Source: Candidatus Zixiibacteriota bacterium (GTDB lineage Bacteria; Zixibacteria; MSB-5A5; UBA10806; 4484-95). From it: DNA of 64,000 bases. Position 1 is the first letter of the stretch. Every line of letters starts with the position of its first letter. Below, one piece after another: positions 35,141-43,746 of the stretch. A program made the position numbers and the translations under genes. A model generated the notes under the pieces. It searched no databases. It was not told the DNA's origin and saw nothing but the letters and a program-made list of their open reading frames with translations. The stretch lies in the NCBI GenBank assembly GCA_024231855.1, contig JAAEQD010000106.1:1-64000 (forward strand), in the 5' to 3' direction.

Positions 35141-38100
35141 ATGATAAAGAAAATAGTTGAATTCGCAATCAAGTACCGCTACCTGGTGCTCGCGCTGGCC
35201 GGATTACTATGCGTTTTTGGATTGATTGCTCTGTGGAACCTTCCTTTCGACGCGTTCCCTGATACTACGCCTGTTATGGTGCAGGTAAATATATCTTCCC
35301 CGGGCTGGGCTCCAGAGGATCTGGAACGGCTGGTTACCTATCCGATCGAGCAAGCCTTAACAGGATTGTCCGGTTTAAAGGAGGTCCGCTCTGTAACCAG
35401 TTACAGTCTATGCCAGGTTAACGCCATATTTCAGGATAATGTCGACTTGTACCTCGCCCGGCAACAGGTCAACGAACGGTTAATGACAGCAAAACTTCCT
35501 GATGGTGCGGGTTCTCCCAGGCTAAGCCCGGTATCTACCGGACTCGGCGAGGTTTTTAACTATATAGTTGTATCTCAATCGGGTGAGAAAAGCGATGCTA
35601 GAACTTCACAGGATTGGATCATTAAACCACAACTTCAGTCAATACCCGGGGTAGCCGAGGTAAACAGTTGGGGCGGTTTCTCGAAACAGTATCTTATTCT
35701 TTTTGATCCGGTTTTAATTGCCCAGTACAAATTAACCATTAATGATGTAGTCCGGACAATTCGCGATAATCTGGGAAATGTGCCAGGTGGTCAGATTGAG
35801 CGAGGAGGAGAATTAATACTTATAAGGGGTGTGGGAACCGTTGAATCGATTGAACAGGTGAGGAAGGTCGTCGTTGCCGGTATTGAGGGCGTTCCGATTA
35901 CTGTCGATGATATCGGCGATGTCGTAATCGGTCACGAAATTCGTCGAGGTGCCGTTACGTTCAATGGCGAAGGTGAGGCTGTATTGGGATTGGGATTCAT
36001 GATCACCGGTGAAAATCCGGCAGAGATTACCCACAGGCTTTCCGAAAGGCTGGCCGATGCCTCAAAAAACCTTCCCAAAGACACTAAAGCCTTACCGGTG
36101 TATGAAAGAACAGGCCTGGTAGCCGAAGTGTTGAATACTGTAGAGAACAACTTGATTTTCGGAGCCCTGCTCGTGATTGCAGTCTTATTTGTCTTTCTGG
36201 GAAATCTGCGGGCCGGTCTGATCGTTGCCTCGGCGATACCACTATCAATGATGTTCGCATTCGATATGATGAGCCGTATGGGTATTGCGGGTAGTCTGAT
36301 GAGTCTCGGAGCCATAGATTTCGGATTAGCCGTTGATAACACTGTTATCCAGGTCGAAAATTCGGTACGTCGGCTTAAGCAGGCGGGTGAAAAAGCCAAT
36401 CGATTACATATTATAAGAGATTCGATAATGGAAGTCAGAAAACCGACACTGTTCGGCGAGTTGATTATTATCCTGGTTTACCTGCCAATTCTGACTCTTC
36501 AGGGTGTCGAGGGTAAGCTTTTTCGGCCGATGGCGCTGACTGTAATCTTTGTACTAGTAGGATCGCTGGTTCTATCGTTTAGCGTTATCCCCGCATTAAT
36601 CGCCACTTTTTTAACCGGGAAGATTAAACAAACCGAGCCGAGATTTTTAGTTTGGCTCAAAAAACTTTATGAGCCCACTATAAATTATGCGGTCAGGTAT
36701 GCCAAAATAGTACTGATTGTTGCCGCTGTCTTGATCATAGGCGGCATCGGATTGTTCACTCAACTTGGTTCGGAGTTCGTTCCCCGCTTGAACGAAGGCA
36801 CAATAGTGATCAATATCGTTCGTCTTGCCGGGATCTCACTCGAACAATCGATCGATTATAACACCCGTATGGAAAAGATTCTGTTAAAGGAATTTCCTGA
36901 CGAGATTTCTTATATCTGGACCCGCACCGGGACAGCAGAGTTATCGACCGATCCGATGGGGCTGGAGTTATCTGATATGTTTATCTCTCTTCATCCTCGC
37001 CACCAATGGACAAAAGCTTCAAAACAGGAAGAATTGATATCAGCTATTGATGACGAGTTATCCGATCTGCCGGGACAGAACAGGATATTCACTCAGCCGA
37101 TCGAGATGAGAGTTAATGAAATGATAGCCGGAATCAGGGCCGATGTCGGTATTAAGCTTTTTGGCGATGATCTTGATGTTCTTGAAGAGAAAGCCGAGGA
37201 AATAGCCGCGGTTGTTGAGAAAATCCCTGGGGCGGCCGATGTTTCAGTCGAACAGCTTACCGGCCAACCGCAGCTTCGTATATTCGTTGACAGGGAAAGA
37301 CTGTCCAGGTTTGGATTGTCATCGCGGGAAGTCCTCACAGCGATTGAAAGTTTCGGTGGTATTACAGTTGGTGATGTTTTCGAAGGACAACGCCGCTTCG
37401 ATATGGTTTTACGGATAGATACGACAACATTCAAGGGTCCGGAGGATATCAACAATATCATTGTCAGGTCGGCTGAGGGCTCTTTGGTTGAACTCAACAG
37501 GTTGACCACAAGCGTCCTTGATGAAGGCCCGGCCACGATAACCAGGGAATGGAGTAAACGTCGAATCGTAATCCAGTGTAACGTTCGCGATCGCGACCTC
37601 GGTTCGTTCGTAAATAAGCTGCGGGATGTACTCGATACTGAAGTGTCATTGCCCCAGGGTTATTTTATCGGGCTTGGCGGCCAGTTTGAAAATCTCGAGC
37701 GTGCCCGTAACCGTCTGGCAATAGTCGTTCCGATATCGCTGTTACTAATTTTCGCTCTCTTATATTGGACTTACAGATCGGTCGGAGATGCGATACTGAT
37801 TTTTACAGGCGTACCGCTGGCGGCGTTGGGAGGAGTAGTTACTTTAGCATTAAGAGATATGCCGTTTTCGATATCTGCGGGGATAGGCTTTATCGCTTTA
37901 TCGGGTATCGCCGTTTTAAACGGCCTGGTGCTGGTATCAACTATCAAACGAAAACGAACTGAAAACGTTCCGATCGATGATGCCGTTAAACAAAGCGCTC
38001 TTATCCGATTGCGGCCGGTTTTTATGACAGCCCTGGTTGCGGCGTTAGGCTTTGTCCCCATGGCCTTATCTACCGGAGTTGGAGCTGAGGTGCAACGACC

Positions 38101-38209
38101 GCTGGCCACAGTAGTAGTTGGCGGGATACTGACGTCGACAGCGCTCACTCTAATCGTACTACCTGCATTGTATGTGACTTTCGGCAGACGCACCGAGGCG
38201 GATGTTTAG
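35141..38209 (+). CDS. heavy-metal efflux RND transporter (CusA/CzcA family)
   Basis: A 1022-residue RND pump starting 9 bases after the adaptor stop. The heavy-metal subfamily signature in transmembrane helix 4, GAIDFGLAVDNTVIQVEN (about residues 390-407), keeps both aspartates and the glutamate needed for proton relay. The N-terminus NLPFDAFPDTTPVMVQV and the SPGWAPEDLERLVTYPIEQA segment are typical of CzcA/CusA. Twelve transmembrane helices and two large periplasmic loops are apparent. It would export Cu/Ag or Zn/Co/Cd across the envelope. The metal is not decided by sequence, but the cysteine-rich partners favour a soft metal such as copper or silver. Confidence 0.93.
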   Translation: MIKKIVEFAIKYRYLVLALAGLLCVFGLIALWNLPFDAFPDTTPVMVQVNISSPGWAPEDLERLVTYPIEQALTGLSGLKEVRSVTSYSLCQVNAIFQDNVDLYLARQQVNERLMTAKLPDGAGSPRLSPVSTGLGEVFNYIVVSQSGEKSDARTSQDWIIKPQLQSIPGVAEVNSWGGFSKQYLILFDPVLIAQYKLTINDVVRTIRDNLGNVPGGQIERGGELILIRGVGTVESIEQVRKVVVAGIEGVPITVDDIGDVVIGHEIRRGAVTFNGEGEAVLGLGFMITGENPAEITHRLSERLADASKNLPKDTKALPVYERTGLVAEVLNTVENNLIFGALLVIAVLFVFLGNLRAGLIVASAIPLSMMFAFDMMSRMGIAGSLMSLGAIDFGLAVDNTVIQVENSVRRLKQAGEKANRLHIIRDSIMEVRKPTLFGELIIILVYLPILTLQGVEGKLFRPMALTVIFVLVGSLVLSFSVIPALIATFLTGKIKQTEPRFLVWLKKLYEPTINYAVRYAKIVLIVAAVLIIGGIGLFTQLGSEFVPRLNEGTIVINIVRLAGISLEQSIDYNTRMEKILLKEFPDEISYIWTRTGTAELSTDPMGLELSDMFISLHPRHQWTKASKQEELISAIDDELSDLPGQNRIFTQPIEMRVNEMIAGIRADVGIKLFGDDLDVLEEKAEEIAAVVEKIPGAADVSVEQLTGQPQLRIFVDRERLSRFGLSSREVLTAIESFGGITVGDVFEGQRRFDMVLRIDTTTFKGPEDINNIIVRSAEGSLVELNRLTTSVLDEGPATITREWSKRRIVIQCNVRDRDLGSFVNKLRDVLDTEVSLPQGYFIGLGGQFENLERARNRLAIVVPISLLLIFALLYWTYRSVGDAILIFTGVPLAALGGVVTLALRDMPFSISAGIGFIALSGIAVLNGLVLVSTIKRKRTENVPIDDAVKQSALIRLRPVFMTALVAALGFVPMALSTGVGAEVQRPLATVVVGGILTSTALTLIVLPALYVTFGRRTEADV

Positions 38210-38380
38210 ATTGCTTAAATGCACAAAGTAAATTGGCGCTTACAGTGTGGTCACGTAACCTGGCACTTTCTCTTAATGACAATAGCCCGGTGATTAGAGT
38301 GTTTCGCCCGTTTAGTAATGTAATATGAAAACACAAAATGCAAATAAATCACTTATCACCCTACACTAAGAGACGGGGCG

Positions 38381-38406
38381 AGGGCGGTCTGCGGATCGCC
38401 CTTTTT
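38381..38406 (+). terminator. rho-independent terminator of the efflux operon
   Basis: AGGGCG and CGCCCT form a 6-bp stem with a 10-base loop, followed by TTTT, about 170 bases past the pump gene. Confidence 0.8.
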
Positions 38407-38488
38407 CTAATTCTTGTGACAACTATACGATAACACTCGGTATTATATCTTGTGTGTTTTCTGGGACTTTCTGGTGAAGTCTATAAAT

Positions 38489-38622
38489 AACGGGTCGCGT
38501 ATAACCCCGTCATTATATTACCTCAGTTTCGTAAAAGTAACAATTAAAAGCTTTCACGATTTTGTCACGGTGTGACTTAACTCGTTGTGCCACATAGGTG
38601 ATTTTGGGGTTCGATTCCCCGT
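38489..38622 (+). repeat. long direct repeat, right copy
   Basis: The right copy of the repeat at 32223-32356. It ends in GGGGTTCGATTCCCCGT and continues into AGCGCTACCA, the 3' strand of a tRNA-like acceptor. Confidence 0.75.
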
Positions 38623-38632
38623 AGCGCTACCA
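38605..38632 (+). pseudogene. tRNA 3'-end fragment (T-arm plus CCA end)
   Basis: GGGG-TTCGATT-CCCC is a canonical T-arm, followed by GTAGCGCTACCA. No D-arm or anticodon arm precedes it, so only a 3' fragment is present, as expected of an attachment site derived from a tRNA gene. The tRNA identity cannot be assigned. Confidence 0.5.
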
Positions 38633-38768
38633 GTCCATATTAACACCTAACCCACAGAACCACAACACCATACATCGTTTATATAGGGGTGTTTTCGATG
38701 GAAATAAACTGGTCAGAAACGGTCAAAAATGGCCACTTACGGCAGGGAATGTCACGATTTTGTCACCT

Positions 38769-38960
38769 TTAAAACGGTAGTTTGGCTATTTCTTTTTTAT
38801 GAATATTCGGAGATAAATGAGCATAAATCATCGTGGTCGATATAGAAGAATGGCCAAGAAATTCCTGGATGACTGGTATCGGAGTCCCAGCCATAGCCAG
38901 GTATGATGCAAAAGTATGCCGAAGGTCACGGGGCCTACCCTTTATCTTAATCTTTTTCAT
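38769..38960 (-). pseudogene. tyrosine recombinase/integrase, C-terminal remnant
   Basis: Sixty-three residues of the catalytic end of a phage-type integrase. It has GRPRDLRHTFASYLAMAG (second catalytic arginine), EFLGHSSISTTMIYAHLSP (histidine and the tyrosine nucleophile in MIYAHL) and a normal stop. The N-terminal two thirds, including the first catalytic arginine, are absent; upstream the sequence turns into a nadE fragment on the other strand. The 16-base GTCACGATTTTGTCAC next to its stop (38751) also occurs in both long repeats, linking this recombinase to those sites. Confidence 0.8.
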
Positions 38961-38962
38961 CA

Positions 38963-39750
38963 GTAGGACTAATTCTTCCCGAAAAGGAATCCAATCCTAT
39001 CGGTAGCAAATACGCGATCAAACACGCGCGGGCCCTGGGAATCGAACATCGCCAGATTGATAACAAACACCCCCACCGTGAATAGCGTTATAGGCTACGG
39101 GTGGCGGGATGAGTTTATCCAAAAGCTTATTCCCGATTATCAACCGGGCTGCAAATACAACATAATTCTACCGACTGATCCGCTTGACCGGGACGCGTTC
39201 AATTTCTATCGGCTACAGGTTCAGATGCCGGATGGTAAAATCAAATCGAAGCGTCTGAGCTTGAACGAATTCAGGACGATAACATCATTTGCCAATATCA
39301 AGATAAGGGCCAGGATGTTGCATCTTTTACGCCGAGGTCGTACGCCGAAGCCTTGTCGTGGCCGGTACGACAAATCGGACCGAGTTCATACTGGGAGATT
39401 TTTGCAAATACGGCGATGGCGGCACTGATATCAAGCCGCTATCTTACCTTTACACGAATCAAATCTACCAGCTTTCAGAACATCTTGAGGTCATTCCGGA
39501 GATCATGAACCGTCAGCCGAGCCCGGACATATTCAGCCTTCCCGTAAGCGACCAGGAATTCTTTTTCAGAACCCCGTTCGATAAGCTGGATTACCTTCTC
39601 TACGCCTGGGAACATAATGTGCCCGCGAATGAGGTAGCTGCAGTTCTGGATCTTTCCGAGGATGCCGTAAAGCGAGCCTACAATGATTTCACATCGAAAT
39701 ATAAAGCGACTGCCCATTTGCGGGAGATGGCGTATACACTGGAGTTGTAG
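38963..39750 (+). pseudogene. nadE: NAD+ synthetase (nadE) pseudogene, 5'-truncated and frameshifted
   Basis: Pieces of one NadE homologue appear in order in three frames. From 38963 they read GLILPEKESNPIGSKYAIKH until a stop at about 39084. From 39057 on they read IGYGWRDEFIQKLIPDYQPG to about 39335. Then comes RRSLVVAGTTNRTEF, CKYGDGGTDIKPLSYLYTNQ and VSDQEFFFRTPFDKLDYLLY up to the stop at 39750. GTTNRTE and KYGDGG-D-KPL are signature regions of ammonia-dependent NAD synthetases. The N-terminal SGGxDS ATP-binding loop is missing, cut off exactly where the integrase remnant begins. At least two frameshifts make it non-functional. Confidence 0.85.
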
Positions 39751-39961
39751 TTGCAATAGTGATCGGCATAACAAATTGAGTCTCGATGGCTAATTAACCT
39801 TATAAAGCTAAGTCGAATTAATTATTCTCGGTCGTTTATAACTTTAGCGAAATTCTACGAGATTTACTAATACTACTCTTATTAAATCATATTATCGCGC
39901 GAATAATCCGACCATAGTGAAGGATATATTTGTTACAGGATAAGTAGGCGCAACCAATTTC

Positions 39962-40969
39962 TTATGCCGAAATCGCCTCCTTTTTCAGTAGTTCCCATCT
40001 CTCCCACGATGCCAACCAGAGTAAGCTAACGGTATTGATGGCATCGGCCAGAATAAGGGGAGAATATTTTAAAACATCCTCCTTAAACGGAGAGGTCTCC
40101 ATTATTCTTAGAGTTTCATAATCGATCCCGTCCGGAGGATCGATAGGGAACATTTTCAATGACATATGAAACGATACCAGGCAAACGGATACCAGATAAT
40201 CCCAGAAATTATTATTCTTTTTCCCAAGAAAGGAGCTCCAATGATCTTTCGCGTCATCAAGGTTACTCCATTCGGATTCCTTCAAAACCTCGTCGCACTT
40301 GTAAAGGATTGAATCCGTAAATCCCGCCTGATCATCATCCAATTGTAAACTGTAATTCTCGTCCAGATTAAACCGTTCATTTTCAGTCGATACCTTATAG
40401 AACTTTAAAATTTCATCTTCCCAAAATTCCTCAAGGTCACCATGGACTTTTGGTGGTTTATTGAGATCTCGATCATCACAGTGAACAGGTACATGAGCGT
40501 CACAGGCATAATGGGCAAGCATCAAAAAAAGAAGCGCCACCTGACTGTCATTAAAAGCTACAACATCTCCGCTTTCTACTTTATTGGTAATGAGTATCAT
40601 ATCTCTGATTGCCAAACTCAGTGCCTCGCACCGGTCAGGAAGATCGCTTCTTCTAACATTTAAGGATATTTTCTGTTTCAAACCATCTTTTACTAATTGA
40701 TAACAATTATTATGCATTGGTGGGCGGTACTTAACTTTTATGCCATTAACGGCGTCCAATTTGTACTTCCAGGTGTGTCCACCTTGGAGGTTATCACATA
40801 TGTGAGTGTCTGGAAACCAGGCCCCTCTGACGAAAGTACTTGGATGGGATGAAATGAACCTTAAGAAATCTTCAAGATGCTCGTTACGTTCATCACTGAA
40901 GCGCCCGGCATAACTTCTTAAAAGCTCGATGGCTTTTAAGCCTAACCAGGCATGAGTATATTGTTTCAT
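39962..40969 (-). CDS. putative zinc-dependent phospholipase C / S1-P1 nuclease-like protein
   Basis: A 335-residue protein, probably cytoplasmic as no signal peptide is visible. The segment MLAHYACDAHVPVHCDDRDL and the following HGDLEEFWEDEILKFY fit the H-x3-D-x-H-x-P-x-H and H-x3-E-x-W-E metal-binding patterns of the phospholipase C/P1 nuclease superfamily, and the N-terminal HAWLGLKAIELL and DTHICDNL/GGHTWKY add possible ligands. Such enzymes hydrolyse phosphodiesters with three zinc ions. The homology is judged only from motifs. It lies within the island, alone, after the nadE remnant; a toxin or phage-defence effector role is possible but unsupported. Confidence 0.6.
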   Translation of the reverse strand: MKQYTHAWLGLKAIELLRSYAGRFSDERNEHLEDFLRFISSHPSTFVRGAWFPDTHICDNLQGGHTWKYKLDAVNGIKVKYRPPMHNNCYQLVKDGLKQKISLNVRRSDLPDRCEALSLAIRDMILITNKVESGDVVAFNDSQVALLFLMLAHYACDAHVPVHCDDRDLNKPPKVHGDLEEFWEDEILKFYKVSTENERFNLDENYSLQLDDDQAGFTDSILYKCDEVLKESEWSNLDDAKDHWSSFLGKKNNNFWDYLVSVCLVSFHMSLKMFPIDPPDGIDYETLRIMETSPFKEDVLKYSPLILADAINTVSLLWLASWERWELLKKEAISA

Positions 40970-41140
40970 ATTACACCTCCAGGTAATTAGGATTGGGTGT
41001 AATAATTAATGGGGAAATCCCCTCATTATGCAAGTAAAATTTTTATATCTGTTAATACGTTATAAATATCGCGGGCAATAATGGGCAATATCAGATTGGA
41101 TAATAATAGCGTAGAGAGCTTTTATAGTCTTCCTGGATTC

Positions 41141-41206
41141 CTCGTAACTCGTTGCGGGATATGGTGGGCGTTACCGGACTCGAACCAGTGGCCCCTTTCG
41201 TGTAAG
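41141..41206 (-). repeat. tRNA-Val 3' half with flank: distal attachment site of element A
   Basis: 66 bases matching 51292-51357 with about six differences. On the minus strand it runs from the anticodon loop CTTACAC through the T-arm CACTGG-TTCGAGT-CCGGT to the acceptor and CCA (41162-41164), then on into TATCCCGCAACGA. Identity continues about 20 bases past CCA, typical of an att core that includes sequence just beyond the tRNA. Confidence 0.85.
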
Positions 41207-41345
41207 TCGCAATTTTAAATATCGTGGTCTTTTCGTCGCTACTGTAAGCACTTGTATAATAATATATTATAACGACATCTGGGGATAGTAAATTTTGCTC
41301 TAGAGTTAAGTGTTTGTGACATATTAGGACCATTTGGAAAGATAT

Positions 41346-41368
41346 CTGACATAATATTGGCATAGTAA
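41346..41368 (+). repeat. inner direct repeat, left copy
   Basis: CTGACATAATATTGGCATAG plus TAA, matching 51246-51268 at 20 of 23 positions. It lies about 140 bases inside the left attachment copy and could be an arm-type integrase-binding site. Confidence 0.5.
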
Positions 41369-41506
41369 TATTATCTTAACATTGAAACTTGGTAGCTTAT
41401 TATTAATAGCGTTTTCTTCCTCAATGAATTTATTATTTTTGACGCAATTTTGCAAGTCGTAATTCATAAATCAATCCTATGGAAAGGCCAACAAGCTTTC
41501 CTTTAT

Positions 41507-41737
41507 TTAATACTCCAACTTCTCCACAGCCTCAATCTTATGAGCGGTCGTTAGATGTAAGTATCTTTCCGTTACCTTCAAACTTGAATGCCCCATCAAT
41601 TCCTTGATAGTAAACATGTCCACTCCCTGCATTACCAAGATGCTACAAAACGTGTGGCGGAGAGAATGAAATGTAATTGAATCTGGCAAACCGGCTTCTT
41701 TAGCATACGTTTTAAATCTTCTGGATATATACTTGGG
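41507..41737 (-). pseudogene. tyrosine recombinase/integrase, C-terminal remnant
   Basis: 77 residues are open after a stop at 41738. They read PKYISRRFKTYAKEAGLPDS, then ITFHSLRHTFCSILVMQGVD (H-x-L-R box with the catalytic arginine), IKELMGHSSLKVTERYLHL (histidine and tyrosine nucleophile) and a natural C-terminus. The N-terminal DNA-binding and first catalytic parts are missing; the next gene's 3' end takes their place. The position 300 bases from the attachment copy at 41162 is where an element's own integrase normally sits. Confidence 0.82.
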
Positions 41738-41803
41738 CTAATGCATACAGGTGACCTTTTCTACGTTTTACTTTACATAGCACCTGATCGGCAACGGCCC
41801 CAA

Positions 41804-42868
41804 TTACCAGGTAAACGCCAAGGCTATGCCATCCGAAGTAACTTTTAAATCAATTGCACCTGTCTGAGATTTCATCCGGACACAATCGCTGTCGATAGTC
41901 GGTCGTTCGGGTGAGACAATAAACCAGATTACTTCGAGAGCGACCAGTCCGCCAGCCGCGATGCCCGCAATGTCGCGTAACTTTTTCCTTCCTTTATAAT
42001 CATCCCATCGAGATTGAATGGTACTGGGATCTATAGCCGCCATGTATTTGTCATAGGCGTTTTCTGCCCTAAGATGACTCCACAACGCGACGGCGGATCC
42101 GGCCAATATACCCACACCGGTAAAGAGTTTAAATTTCTTGTTTAACTTGGCTTTATGTTCCCATTCACTCAAGCAAATTTGGATTGGAACGCCATTTAAG
42201 TATTCCAATAATTCCCGTCTTGCTAAATCCCATCGCGTGACTATAGCCGTGCCACCGGTTGTATCAGCAGCGGTCAGCACGCCGAACAGATTGTCCTGGA
42301 CATAAACCAGTCCACCGCTCATACCGCGAGACAGCGAGTAAATGTCGGTGTTCTCCACTCGCACCTTCACTTCCCCGGCGTGTTCAGAGGAGTGTGAAAG
42401 GATGACGACCGGAATCGGATTCAGATCGCTTCCCTCAATAGCGCAGTGAAGCTCACCGGTTGTGCCCTGCAGTGCTAAACGTTTCAGCAGAGTGGAATCG
42501 GCAGGCGGAAGCTCCTTTCTTATATGAGCAACATCTGACCAATAGGTTTTCTGATCACTCTTCTCAAGTAAGGCAATATCCAGATCCTTATTACCCCAAC
42601 GGTAAGTCACCTGGTCGATATTGTTGATGGACTTTCCGAGCCAACAGAAGTTGTAGGTCAGCTCGGCCGTGTCCCGCGACACTACGTGACGGGCGGTGAG
42701 TACATAGCGAAGTCCCCTGAGCTCAAATGGCAGTCCATTCCCATGGAAACGCGGTCTATCCGGGTGGTTGCCGCAATACACTCGCGTAGTACTTACCTGT
42801 GCTATCACGTCAGTCGGCCACAAGTTAGTAGTGAGTACGAAAATTAGTAGTACATGGAGAATCCTCAT
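41804..42868 (-). CDS. secreted trypsin-like serine protease with C-terminal membrane region
   Basis: The start at 42868 (MRILHVLLIFVLTTNLWPTD) begins a signal peptide and overlaps the upstream stop as ATGA; a frame open further upstream would overlap the preceding gene by 170 bases. The 354-residue protein has a chymotrypsin-type triad: His61 in LTARHVV, Asp97 in KDLDIALL and Ser184 in RGMSGGLV. A hydrophobic segment LFTGVGILAGSAVALW near residue 250 and GIAAGGLVALEVIWFIV beyond suggest membrane anchoring. It is the last of three coupled genes. The cleavage target is unknown; the two upstream genes are the obvious candidates for substrates or regulators. Confidence 0.8.
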   Translation of the reverse strand: MRILHVLLIFVLTTNLWPTDVIAQVSTTRVYCGNHPDRPRFHGNGLPFELRGLRYVLTARHVVSRDTAELTYNFCWLGKSINNIDQVTYRWGNKDLDIALLEKSDQKTYWSDVAHIRKELPPADSTLLKRLALQGTTGELHCAIEGSDLNPIPVVILSHSSEHAGEVKVRVENTDIYSLSRGMSGGLVYVQDNLFGVLTAADTTGGTAIVTRWDLARRELLEYLNGVPIQICLSEWEHKAKLNKKFKLFTGVGILAGSAVALWSHLRAENAYDKYMAAIDPSTIQSRWDDYKGRKKLRDIAGIAAGGLVALEVIWFIVSPERPTIDSDCVRMKSQTGAIDLKVTSDGIALAFTW

Positions 42869-43746
42869 AAGCCTCTTTCCTTTTCTCGGGCACGCACTTT
42901 GCGCGCCAGGAGTTTCCAGATTGCAATGAAAACTCCGGTGATCAACCATAGCGCTTGAACCTCCGGATCGTTCTGTAGCCGGTCCCAATGAGATATCCTT
43001 ATCGGATAGGCTTTCCGCCCGTAACCCGTCACCCATGCCTCGCCGCCAACCGCGCTCAAAACCGTAGTCAAGCCGGGGTTGTGATCACAGGTGATAGCGG
43101 CGACTCCATTCGGTGATTCCCATTTGGTAGTCGGGGGCGAAACGAAGAACCGGTCGCCCATTTGTAGCCCGTATGAAGCCGCCTCGAAAACAGTCCCCCC
43201 AAGAATACGCTCCGAATAGATATTCCCCGATCCCGAGTGAAGGACGGGCACGGGTACACCCGGTTCGACATTCGCGGAGATCTCCGCTCCAAGTTCAATC
43301 TCGCCAACAATACTCAGGGCTATACTCTCGCCGTTATCCAGTCTTTGATCAATGTTCGGTATCTTGATACTGAGTTTGCGCGAAGCCGCGAACCTCACAT
43401 CACTGGTGTAATCAACTATTTGGGCCACCGCGCCTTGATCTCCGGAAAGCGTAAGCCAGAGAGGACCGTTTGAGATTCTGATCGCTTTGAACCGGACATT
43501 CGAGTTAGGCTTGACAATACCGGTGAAATGCTCAATAGTAGTATCTGATAAGATGGTCAGTCGAACGTCCGTGAATGTCCAGGAAGGCAGTTTATTGGCA
43601 AACAGTTTAGCGCCTATCACTTCCGTCTTCGCGTAAGTCCGAAAAGTAGAATTGGCAGGCCGGAAAAGAGTTATCGCAACCGCCACCATGCCAGCCACCA
43701 AGGTTACTGCCAGATTGAAATATATAATGACGGTTATTTTTTTCAT
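42865..43746 (-). CDS. uncharacterised membrane-anchored beta-rich protein of the protease operon
   Basis: A 293-residue protein with an N-terminal hydrophobic segment (IIYFNLAVTLVAGMVAVAIT) and a C-terminal one (VQALWLITGVFIAIWKLL) followed by a basic tail ARKVRAREKERGL, which should lie in the cytoplasm. Between them are about 230 extracytoplasmic residues, probably beta-rich, with no cysteine pair or enzyme motif that I recognise. Both ends overlap neighbours by four bases (ATGA), so it is translationally coupled to the secreted protein before it and the protease after it. It may be a scaffold or substrate for the protease. Confidence 0.7.
   Translation of the reverse strand: MKKITVIIYFNLAVTLVAGMVAVAITLFRPANSTFRTYAKTEVIGAKLFANKLPSWTFTDVRLTILSDTTIEHFTGIVKPNSNVRFKAIRISNGPLWLTLSGDQGAVAQIVDYTSDVRFAASRKLSIKIPNIDQRLDNGESIALSIVGEIELGAEISANVEPGVPVPVLHSGSGNIYSERILGGTVFEAASYGLQMGDRFFVSPPTTKWESPNGVAAITCDHNPGLTTVLSAVGGEAWVTGYGRKAYPIRISHWDRLQNDPEVQALWLITGVFIAIWKLLARKVRAREKERGL

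Larger units (their letters stand above)
32223..38622. mobile_element. putative metal-efflux cassette bounded by direct repeats
   Basis: A 6.4-kb segment with ~118-bp direct repeats at both ends, the right one running into a tRNA-like 3' end (38605-38632). The cargo is three plus-strand genes for metal efflux. A recombinase remnant lies just outside the right repeat. The structure suggests a mobile or once-mobile cassette nested in the tRNA-Val island. Confidence 0.5.
32055..41164. mobile_element. putative integrative element B (left unit of tandem island)
   Basis: The segment lies between two tRNA-Val 3'-half copies (32055-32096 and 41162-41206). It carries the metal-efflux module, an integrase remnant, a broken nadE and a phospholipase/nuclease-like gene. 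Only a fragment of a tyrosine recombinase remains, so it is probably immobile. The left boundary copy lacks the CCA end, so this unit is less certain than element A. Confidence 0.45.
40970..41506. other. intergenic with attachment-site copy, 537 bases
   Basis: No gene is supported; the short frame at 41091-41363 (minus) runs through the tRNA fragment. It contains the tRNA-Val 3'-half at 41162-41206 with its 3' flank from 41141, and the arm-like repeat at 41346-41368. Confidence 0.6.

Noticed and set aside
38560-38632. Complete tRNA gene on the plus strand
   Set aside because: Only a T-arm and a CCA-containing 3' strand fit; no D-arm or anticodon arm could be drawn in the preceding bases.
41091-41363. 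90-residue minus-strand frame at the att copy
   Set aside because: It runs through the tRNA-Val 3' fragment; its tail is translated tRNA sequence.
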